This document shows positions 1 through 11,300 of a stretch of DNA of 64,000 nucleotides, piece after piece. The notes beneath the pieces were generated by a model that ran no database searches, was not told where the DNA came from, and saw only the letters and a program-made list of their open reading frames with translations. Position 1 is the first letter of the stretch; every line of letters starts with the position of its first letter. The stretch is taken from NCBI RefSeq assembly GCF_032452875.1, contig NC_083885.1, positions 34,885,925 through 34,949,924 on the forward strand, read 5' to 3'. Source of the DNA: Bos javanicus. Lineage: Eukaryota; Chordata; Mammalia; Artiodactyla; Bovidae. Position numbers and translations under genes: made by a program.

Positions 1-1080
1 TGCAATGAAACTGAGGCAGTTGAATATTGACTTTCTGGGTTGTGTTTTTGATATTTTAATTTCATCAACTGTGCATTGAAAGTTCTAGGGTTGAGACGTA
101 TGTGGCTGCAAACATTGAGCATCATGTGCTGTAGACAGTGAGGGAGCTTTAAGTTGGGGGTTATTATGGTCAGGTTGTGCTTTAGAAGGCATGCTTTGAT
201 GGCTGTATTATGGCTTGGGAGATGATAGAATGGAAGCAGTAAGTAATTGCAGTAATTCAGTGAGAGTTCTTAGGAGCCTGAACTAGCAAAATGTTTGAAG
301 GAATGAAAAGGAGACTACAGTGATTCAAAAAATAGGTCACGTGGATAGGATTTGGTGGTTGATTGGGTCTGTGAAGATAAGAGGAGAGTAAAGTGTCAAA
401 GGCAGTTCAGGTTCCCAGCTGAAATGAGTGAGTGGTGCTACCATCCAGACTAAAGTAGAGAGGGTGAGTTTAAATTGGTTGCCTTTTAGACACAAGAAGT
501 TGGAGATATCTGGGTTTCCTTCATGTACAGATCTTTATTCATCCATTGGGAAAGGATTCAGGTAGATTTGTTACGTATTACAAATAATTTTCCTTGATAA
601 TATCCCTTGGAATTTTCTTTTTGTTGCCTAGAAGTTTCTAACATTTGTACAATCAATTCTGTTAATACTCTCTTTATATTTCTGGCTTCAGTGTTATAAT
701 TAGAGCATCCAGCCTGTCTTATCCCCACACTGTAGAAGTATCTTAATTTCTTTTTCCTCATACTTCCATGTCTTAAATATTGACTTGATTAGGATTTTAT
801 TTTGGTGAATAGGATGAGGTAAGGACAGAAAAGGGAAGAGCATTTTCATTTGTTAGAATGTGATTGAACGTGACTACTATTTCCAGGATGTTATACTAGC
901 ACACGAAAATAATGAGGTTTTCTTGGAGAAGTTGCTCTAATGTTTTTTTTATGGCTTTGATGTTTTGGGAATTCCTCTGTTATTCCTTTCTTTGAAAGAA
1001 TAAAACACCCCCCCCCCAAATTTTAATGTTTTGATTATAAGTCAAAATTAAAGTACCCATTTCATGTCTTCTTACGACAG
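1..1080 (+). other. CBFB intron 4, right end
   Basis: This is non-coding sequence ending in the exon 5 acceptor. It contains a C10 run at 1008-1017. I see no repeat or RNA gene that I can name. The acceptor has a weak pyrimidine tract (tgtcttcttacgacag). Confidence 0.7.
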
Positions 1081-1207
1081 CAGGAGGATGCCTTAGCACA
1101 ACAGGCCTTTGAAGAGGCCCGAAGAAGGACACGTGAATTTGAAGACCGAGACAGGTCTCATCGGGAGGAAATGGAGGTGAGAGTTTCACAGCTGCTGGCA
1201 GTAACTG
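1081..1207 (+). CDS. CBFB: CBFB exon 5 with two alternative donors
   Basis: The proximal donor follows 1176 (GAG/gtgaga). The distal donor follows 1207 (ACTG/gttagt) and adds 31 nt encoding VRVSQLLAVT plus the first base of a G codon. Joining the distal donor to 13180 shifts the frame: the tail becomes VRVSQLLAVTGKKTTRP and ends at TAG 13200-13202. The proximal donor gives the 22-residue tail that ends at 13248. Both products match the two known CBFB isoforms (about 182 and 187 aa). The acceptor is a CAGCAG tandem at 1078-1083, so one Gln may be optional. Confidence 0.92.
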
Positions 1208-2282
1208 GTTAGTACTTTCCCCCAAACTCTCAGGCTCTATTTGTGATGTTTGTGCATAATGTTTTTAAGTAGTTTAACGTCTTTCATTTTTAAAAGGTGG
1301 TGCTCTGTGACTTCATGTTTATTAAATGTAATTGCTAAAAAGAAACTTTAGTCTTAATTTTAAGGTTGTACATGAATTCCTCATTTATTGGTCTTCCTAA
1401 AAATCATTTACTGGAACGTATATTTTCTATTCATTGATCCAAATATCTTCTTTTGTCTTAAATATCTTTTAGATGTTTGTGTAAAAACTATCATGTTATC
1501 ATAGAATATGTATTTTTAGAACATTATTAAAATGGGAAAAACATCATTTTCCACTTTTCTGTAAATATTTTGGCTTGATATTGTAATATTTAATTTTCAG
1601 TCCTCTGTATAGTCTCTTTTTTTTTTTTTTTTTGTATAGTCTCTTTACTAGAGGAGAATTGAATACTTTCAAACTACTACAAAGAATGGAATTAACTTAG
1701 ACTATTTTTATTTAAATCTTTTTGTGATAAAGTGAAATAGACACCAAATCGACACCAAAAAAATATGTAGCTTAATTATTGGAAGGTGAACACTCCTATA
1801 ACCATTGAGGTTTTTTTTTTAAATGTGACATTTACCTAGGTATTCCCACCTCCATGTGTGCATTTAGTTATGACCGTATCTTTCCGCTCAAAAGTAATCA
1901 TTACCTCAGTATTTGTAGTAATCACTTCCTTGTGTCTTTTTACAGTTTTATTACCAATGTCTGCTTCAGTCCTAAACACTCATATTTAGTCTTGTCCAGG
2001 ACTTAAATTTGATATGACTATCAACTAAATAGAATAATTTCCAGGCATTAAAAGTGTTCTGAAAACTGGTTGCACAAAAGTGTGAATGTGTTTACTTAAT
2101 ACTACTGAACTGTGTACTTAAATATGGTTAAGGTGTAATTTTTATGTTATTTATATATATTTTTCCATGTTAAAAACATTTTTTAAGTTAGTGTTGTATG
2201 ACAGAGAAAATTTGTTGTTTTTCCATGCACAAAATTATATATACACTATTTAAATGAGCTTAAAAGTGTGTGTGTCTGTGTC

Positions 2283-2327
<45 letters not shown>

Positions 2328-5300
2328 ACACAAAGACAGTGGTTAAGATCCCAGACCCTGGAGCCAGATAGCAAGCTCTGAATCTGACTGCCACTTTGTC
2401 ACCTCTGATAACGTGTTTCATCTTTCTGTGACTGAGTTTTCTCATCTGTAATCGTGCCTGTCTCATACGTTCATCATAAAGATTAAATGAGTAAATATTA
2501 ATACATGTGAAAGCACCTTTACAGAATGTGGCACTGACTAGGTGTCAGCTGACATTATTGGTATTACTTCATATATATGTTTGTTAAAATATTTTCTAAG
2601 GGAATTCGCTGGTGGTCCATTTGTTAGGACTCCGTGCTTTCACTGCCAAGGGCCCAGGTTCAGTCCCTGGTTGGGGAATTAAGATCTCGCAAGCCATGTG
2701 GCATGGCCATATATATATAACAAATTAAAAAATCAAGTTTACTTAGTGCTTAGTGTATGAAACAGAATTATTGTTTAATGGTTGATATTTCCTTTTGTCA
2801 GTGAGTAAATTGATGTTATTGGCTGATAGCGACTGATGATGACCTCAAAAATACTTTCTAGCCAGGGGAAAAGACAGGAGGGATGTAATGTAGTACATTT
2901 TTTTCTTTGAAGCTTTTGCAATTCTTGTAATCAAACTTTCTGTGGCATTTTCTTCAAGGGTACTCATTCTGTAATAGTAAGGAATTTTCAATGTGTAATA
3001 TGCATTTGTTATCTAAACCTTTTTTGCTCATGCTGTTTGTTCCTTGACTGAGAATTTACTCTTCTGCGTATTCAAGGTCCAGCTTAAGTGTTATCTGTCA
3101 ATCCCTTCTCTGATCTTCTTAATCATAATTAGCCCTTCTACTTTATAGTTTCCAGAGCTCTTCTTCTTTCTATTACTGTTCTTATTGAACAGTATGTTAG
3201 AACAATTAAAAACTTGTCTGTCCTCCACTGTAGTATGATCCCCAGTGAAATGGGGTCCCTGATGTTTTGAGCCATGGCAGTACAGAGGAAGGGCGCTCAC
3301 ATCTGCCTCTGCCTAGGGGGTCACTTGCAGCGTTTTGAAGGAGGAATGTGAACTTGCCAGCAGGACAAGCTGGGGAAAGCATTCTGGAGAGATGGAGCAA
3401 TGTGCAAAGGAGTGAAGGACTACGAGATCTTAGCATGTCAAAGAATGGGTCAGTCTTTCTGGAACAAACTAACATAGCTTTAAAGGAACATCAGAATCAT
3501 TTTTTAAAAAGTGCTGCCCAGCTACATTATATTTGAAGAATAACGACTTGACAGCTGTTGGAAGTTAATTAGAATTTTTTTTGTATGTGATTTGCTTTAC
3601 ATAAAATTTTAGATTAATTGAGGCTAAGAATTGTCTTCTCTAAAATGTTAGTTTGACTATTCTTATAAATAATGTTTCTTGAAAAACATGTTGGTGTGAG
3701 AATTTATGTGTGTGTGTTTGTATATGAACAAAAATATAGTGATATTTTTGTTGATAAAGATGTGAAATAATTTTTTTCTCAGATAGTTTCCAGTGAGTTT
3801 TATGTCAGTGATAGAGCACATGGGCTTTGTAGTCAGGGCTAGTTAAGATTCCTGGTTCATCAGTTGCCAACCTCTCTCAGGTCTGTTTTGTCAGAGAAAT
3901 TGTTGTGAGAATTAAATGGGAAGATGCTTATAAGGCACTTTGTGTGTGTGTGCTCTCAGTAAATAATAGCTCTAAAGTACTTCTTAGCACTAAAAGCTCT
4001 ACCACAGTGCTGGTTCCAGTTAATTGAGTTATCTGGCTAACAAGAACATCCTTTTCGTTCTCTGTAAAGTGTATTGGGGCACTTTCCCTGCATTATGACC
4101 TGGAGCGTAGAGAAAATGGCTTGGTTTCCATCAATGATTTAAGATCCTGTAGTCCCTTATGGCAATAATTGAAGAAGTCAGTTCCTGTAGAGAACTGTCA
4201 CCTAGAAAACTGGACTGGAGACGCCAGAGCTCGCACTGGCAGTCTCTTAGGGAGTTTTGGGTATCATGTCTTTTGGCACTTTGTGAATGTGTATTTTTCT
4301 TCCCTTTAAAAAAAAATTCCTAACAGATTCCTGAAGTCAGCTTATTTCTTGTAGTTTACCTCCTTTTTCCTGAAGGGAGAACATTGGAGAAAACACTGTG
4401 GTTTCTCCGCCCCCGCTGTAATTCAGATATCTGTAAGAGGATCTTAAACAATATAATCAAAGATTCTTTTTGTTTTTAATTTTGTTTTTTAAAAAGTAAC
4501 AATTTTATGAAAATGGGTTTTTTACATTCACCTGGGTAAAGTTATTATTTCCATTTCAAGAAACTGAGACTCTGAGAAAAAATGACTTTGTGTCTTTCAA
4601 GTAGTTGGTTAATGAAGGGAAGCGTGAAGACTTAAACCAGTTTCCTAAGCAGTTTTCCACCAGTACAGCCTAGCACTGGGAAATGAATTTCCACATCACC
4701 CACAAAGATGATTAAGTTGAAAAATAAAATCTCCCAGAAGAGGTCAGAAACCGTTTTGCCTGGGAAAGAAAAAACTGAGGAAGAAAAGAATAATAATGGT
4801 TCTAGTGGGTGGTCCTGACGCCTGACTGGAGACAAGGGCCAAGGAGCAGCGGGAAACTCGTGGGTGGCAGTCACCCAGTGCCACTGGGCTTAAAGCCTTG
4901 GAGGCTTAAGATCCTGGCAGCACAGAGGCTTGGGGATGTCCTGCCCCTGTTTGGACAACCTCTGAGGCCTCTAGCCCTGGCTTGCTAAACCTGTAACAGT
5001 GGGGCTCATGAGCATTTAGTATGTGTAGCCGGTTAAGGTTACTGACAGAAGGAAGCAGAACTCCAAGTGGTTTTGGTTTTCCCCAGGATCTTTTAACCTG
5101 AAACCAGTTCTAAAACTCCTGGAGTGATTACATTTTTATACCTTTTGAATTTTGTATCATCTATTACCTGTTAAGAGAAGGTTTGTTGGTTGTGTTAACA
5201 CAGAATGATGAAAACAGAAGATTCTCAAACTTTTTTTTTTACTGTGAACTTCTATCTTCATTTGAAATTTTACATAGAACTTTAATGCATAAAACAGCTA

Positions 5301-8300
5301 AAGGGGGCACTGCTCTGGATGAAGCAGGGGGAGGGAGTATTCTGGTCTCCCTCTGGAGTGCCTGGGATGTTTTCAGGGAATCCAGTAACTGGCAGAATGT
5401 AACTTGAGAACCTTTCAGGTAGTAGATGAGGATGAGGCTTCTAATAGACTGCCCTTGTTTTGAATCCTAGCTCTACTACTTGTTGCTATGTGACACTGGG
5501 GAAAGTTGCTTAAATTCTTGACCCTCATCTGTAAAATGGAGCTAACACCGTACCTCCCAGGATACTGCCTAACTCAGTATCTGACACTTAAAATGGAACT
5601 CATTGGAAGCTAGTTTCTTCACCCCCCTCTTTGATTTTTATTTATTTTTAATTGGAAGGTAATTGCTTTACAATATTTTGTTGGTTTCTGCCATGCATCA
5701 ACATGAATCAGCCATAGATATACATATGTCCCCTCCCTCTTTAACTTCCCTTCCACTTCTCTCCCCATCCCACCCCTCTAGGTTGTCACAGAGCACTAGA
5801 TTGAGATCCCTGCGTCATGCAGCAAATTCCCACTGGCTATCTGTTTTACATGTGGTAATGTATATATTTCAGTGCTACTCTCTCAGTCAGGCCCACCCTC
5901 TCCTTCCCCCACTGTGTCTACAAGTCTGTTCTCTATTTCTGCATCTCTTTTGTTGCCATACAAATAGGTTCATCAATACAATTTTTCTAGATTCCATGTA
6001 TATGCATTAATATATGAAATTTTTCTTTTCCTGACATACTGCAGTCTGTGTAACGGGCTCTAGGTTCATCCACCTCACTTGAACTGACTCAAGTTCATTC
6101 CTTTCTTTGGCTGAGTAATATTCCACTGAAATATGAAAGTGAAAGAGGAGAGTGAAAAGTTGGCTTAAAGCTCAACATTCAGAAAACTAAGATTGTGGCA
6201 TCTGGTCCCATCACTTCATGGGAAATAGATGGGCAAACAGTGGAAACAGTGTCAGACTTTATTTTTGGGGCTCCAAAATCACTGCAGATGGTGATTGCAG
6301 CCATGAAATTAAAAGATGCTTACTCCTTGGAAGGAAGGTTATGACCAACCTAGATAGCGTATTCAAAAGCAGAGACATTACTTTGCCAACAAAGGTCCGT
6401 CTAGTCAAGGCTATGGTTTTTCCATTGGTCATGTATGGATGTGAGAGTTGGACTATTAAGAAAGCTGAGTGCTGAAGAGTTGATGCTTTTGAACTGTGGT
6501 GTTGGAGAAGACTCTTGAGAGTCCCTTGGACTGCAAGGAGATCCAACCAGTCCATTCTAAAGGAGATCAGTCCTGGGTGTTCATTGGAAGGACTGATGCT
6601 AAAGCGGAAACTCCAGTACTTTGGCCACCTCATGCAAAGAGTTGACTCATTGGCAAAGACCCTGACGCTGGGAGGGATTGGGGGCAGGAGGAGAAGGGGA
6701 TTACAGAGGATGAGATGGCTGGATGGCATCACCGACTTGATAGACATGAGTTTGGGTGAACTCCGGGAGTTGGTGATGGACAGGGAGGCCTGGCGTGCTG
6801 CGATTCATGGGGTTGCAAAGAGTCGGACACGACTGAGCGACTGAACTGAATATTCCACTGTATATATGTACCACAGCTTCTTTATACATTCATCTGTTGA
6901 TGAACATCTAGGTTGCTTCCATGTCCTGGCTATTGTAAAATAGTGCTGCAGTGAACACTGTGGTACATGTGTTTTCTAGAATTGTGGTTTTATCAGGGTA
7001 TATGCCCAGTAGTGGGATTGCTGGGTCATATGGTAGTTTTATTCCTAGTTTTTGAAGAAATCTCCATACTGTTCTCCATAGTGGCTATATCAATTTACAT
7101 TCCCACCAACAGTGCAAGAGGAGTCCCTTTTCCTCACATCCTCTCCAGCATTTATTGTTCATATATTTTTTTTATTCATTTCCTCTTTCTGTGCATCTTA
7201 GCTCACAGTCTATCTGGAGTGGCAGTAAAGGCAGGCATATCCTAACTTTATAAACTGTGAAAGTCAAAGATATGTTGCCAAGCTGTTTTGTATCCTGTGC
7301 TATTTCTTTCTTTGTTTTTTTTAACAATACTAAACAATTTTGCCTTTTTCTGACTTCTCTTGGGGTTAAGTAGTGATGAGGAGCGGGTACAAACTTACTG
7401 TATTTGGTGATATTTCTTTATCTAAGGACTACATGGGTGTGTTTACTTTGTGAAAATGCATCAATCATATATTTATGATTTGTACACTCTTCAGTACAGA
7501 AGATAAAAAATTCTTTTTTAATAAAAAAGTAGACTTTAAAACAGAAAAAGTAATCAAAGACATTTATTCTGTAAAGTGCCTGCCCATTGATATCTGTTGT
7601 CACATAGAAGAAACCCCATGCCTCTTTACCTGAGAGTCTTTCCACGACTTGAAAATACTGACATGCTATGCGTGGCAGTCTTTCATGTTACACATCTCTA
7701 TAACTGTAATTTCATTGCCTTACTTTAGGATTTTTGTGAAAGAAGATTGAAGTAAATAATTTCATAAGGTAGAGGCTGAGTGCTTTGATCATAAATAAGT
7801 TGGAATGATAACCTGTGTCATCTGTTCTCTAGCAGCTCACACACACTCTCAGTGTGTCCAGAGGCTGCCTTCAGCTTGATTGGCCTCTTAAAACTGTGAT
7901 ATAGTACTGTTGGCTCTTAATTCAGCTGCAGGGTGACAGGGTGCTAAACGAGATTTTCTCTGTCATTATGTAGAAAATGCTTTCATTTGTTTAGGTTATA
8001 AAATGTTAGCAAATTATTGTTTTTAATGTCAGAGAATGGGTAAACCATTATTGCTTATTCTGCTATAAGCAGTTTTAGTACAGTTCAGCAAATCATATGG
8101 GAATTTTATGTGGAAACTATTTGGAAATAAAAACAGGCGAAAGACTATGTGGTTTTTATATTTATGTTTTGTATGTTTTTGGAGCCTTCGATTCTGTGTG
8201 GTCCCAAGAAAAAAATTTCAGCCTCTTATTTAAATTCCCACAGACTTCAGTTTTCACATCACTTAACTCTATCAACACTTATTTTTATGTAAGGACAAAT

Positions 8301-11300
8301 TAACATAAAAATCTGTCTATACTGGACCTTCCTGAGGTGTATTTTGGACAGTAGATGAAAGTGAACTAGGAATATGAACTCAGACTAAGAGTGAGCATCA
8401 GAAGAGGGTTAGTGAGGGAGAACCAGAGTGCTAGGTCTGCCTTCTCCCACACAGAGGGAGAGGGCCTTCTTTGCTAGATATCATAGGAGAGGTAGATTTT
8501 ACTAAAATTCTTTTAATTTCAACGTTATTTTAATTCATAAAAATTACTCATCTACAGGATGCAGTGTTTGTTTTTTTTTTTAAGATTTAAAAAGTTCATA
8601 TAGATAAGTTGGGAAGTTATAAGCAGCTTTGTAGTGATAGTAACAGCATGAGTGCTTAGTATGTGCCAGACAATATATGCTGCAATATTGGTTTTACATT
8701 TGATTCTTAAATGCTCTTAGAAGATGTATCTCCCTTTTGCGGAGCTGAGGCTGAAAGAGGGGAAGAAACTTATATAAGCTCACATTACTAAAGTGTAGAG
8801 CTGCCCCATCCAAGGCTGGAAATGTCAGTTATTTCCACTATCTCTTTTATTTTTAAAATGCCACTTTAAAAGTTTTCCTGAAGTATACTTTATCAGAACT
8901 GTATTTTTTTTTTTAAATAGACCAACTCTTGAGTAGACCAGCTCTTGAAGTCTACTAATGATTGTCTTCTGACCTTGTTTTTACCTTTTTTATGAGTTTG
9001 GAGAAAGTGCATTTCTTTCTGTTGTATTAGGACTTGAAATTTCTGCTTTGTGTCTCGTCTTGCCTTAGCAGTCAGGAGAAATAGCAGTTTCTTAGGAGGC
9101 TGACATTAATACTAATCGTAAGGTAAAGGTTCATTTTCTTTAGCGTTCTGAACTTGTTTTCACTGCCACCAGCTAACTGAAACCTTGGGGGAACCATGAA
9201 ACATTCTTGGTCTCAGGTGTATCGTGTGTAAGTAAGAGTTGAACTAGAGCTCTATAAAGCACAGTGCTGCTCTAAAATTCTCTCATGCTATGTTCCAGCC
9301 TTTAGCCAAGTGTTAAACATAAAGTGATTTGCACATTATCTTGGTGTAGTATACACTCAATAAGTTTGGATCTATTTTTAATTATTAGGGCATTTTCTCA
9401 TGAAGAGTTTTCTGCAGTTTGATGATCTTGATAATAAAAGAAAGGAAGTCAGCCAGGTTTTATTCATTTTCACTTGGGTATCCCTGCTCTTGGCTACTTT
9501 GCATGGCTCTGACGAGCAGAGGAAGCTCCAGCGTCTGGTGAATGTCTTTGTCTCTTCATTTTGAGCACATCCCATGACTGCCATCTAGAAACTGGATTTG
9601 CCATGTTTCTGGGTGATAAAGAAAACAGAGCAACTGGTAGTGAGGGGTCTGTAGTAAAATGTCTAGACTAATTCTTTATAAAAACTAAAAACAGATTTGT
9701 TTTCTGAACAAGCTCATGGGTGTCTGCTTTATATTAAAACCCTATTCTGAAATATTGTTAATAAAAAGTTAAAATCAAGGGCCTATCTGGATAGACTGGG
9801 GAGAAAGAAACTAGAAATTACAGGCTTTATGCTTTTAACATAATCAGGTTCAGAGTTTCTTTGCCATCATCTCGTCTAGTTTGTTACTCATAGAATTCCT
9901 TCTAAAATATCCAGCCTTCATTAGAAAACTGCCACAGTTTAAAGCACCACTTTTCAAGGCAGTGTATCCAGCTGTTGAATTCCAGTCATGTGGAATCTAT
10001 TTCATTGGACATAAATGTGTCTGTGTTTGTCTCCTTCATGTGACAGCGCATACATCTTCCTTTCTAACATTAAATTTCCTCCCAGTCGCCCCGCTCTCTC
10101 ATTCTCTCTTCTGCTCTCATTCATACTGTCAGACTTCTTTTCATTTTTTTCAGTTTTTGATTCTCCATCATAGTGTCTTCTTTTACATCTTCCTCATTCC
10201 TTCTTTACAATGCAAATAGAAATTAAAAACACAGAAAGCAAAATAACTTCTCTTTCCGTGCTTTCACCAAAAATATATTTTAAACAAATAAACCCATAGC
10301 AACCTCTGCACAGCCTTGACTAGTAGGGAGAACTCTAGCTGCTGATGACTGTTTTTGTCACTCATTTGGAGTCATCCCATTATTAAAATAATTTTTTTTC
10401 TTTTACTTCACTGAATTTTTTAAAAAATATATTTATTTTTTATTGGAGGATAATTGCTTTACAGAATTTTGCTGTTTTCTGTCAAACCTCAACATCAATC
10501 ACCCATAGATATACATATATCCCCTCCCTTTTGAACCTCCCTCGCATCTCCCTCCCCACCTCACCCCTTTAGGTTGATGCAGAGCCCCTGTTTGAGTTTC
10601 CTGAGCCATACAGCAAATTCCCATTGGCTCTCTATTTTTATGTATGGTAATGTAACTTTCCATTTTACTCTTTGCATGCATCTCACCCTCTCCTCCCCTC
10701 TCCCCATGTCCATAAGTCTGTTCTCTATGTCTGTTTCTCCATTGTTGCCCTGTAAATAAATTCTTTGGTACCATTTTTCTAGATTCTTTATATACGCATT
10801 AGAATATGATATTTATCTTTCTCTTTCTGACTCACTTCACTCTGTATAATAGGTTCTAGGTTCATCCACCTCATCTCGATTATTAAAATAATTTGAAAAT
10901 TACTCTTATTCCAAGACAAAAGCTGAAATACCTTTTCCACAAAGTATTACTGGTAGGTTAGTAGTGATTTATAAATATATAATTAGGATTGATTTTTCTC
11001 AGTGTTTTCTTCATTGCTCAGCCCCTTTCTAACCTTCATTGACTGAAACCAGATGCTTATATTACCATCTCTGATTTTGCAGAATTGATCTGTCCTTACA
11101 CTACATTTAGCATTGATTCTGTAGAGAACATAACTTGTTTTTCTGATGCATATGCATTCTATCGCTCTTTCAGTCTGTACCCATGTAGCATAACGTTAAC
11201 CTGACTAGTTAATCGAAAGGAATGTGCCAAGATGTAGTCAGCGTGTAAAAATAGTTAAGGTTTGCTGCAGGATACATCACAGTTTATAAGAAAGACCATA

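Noticed and set aside
2260..2466. Minus-strand open frame rich in His-Thr repeats
   Set aside because: It is the translation of the GT microsatellite.
2600..2735. tRNA gene suggested by the B-box-like motif
   Set aside because: It is the tRNA-derived head of a CHR SINE; there is no cloverleaf with an intact anticodon arm.
5663..6010. 115-codon plus-strand frame
   Set aside because: Antisense L1 sequence; the same segment recurs at 10395-10878 with different breaks.
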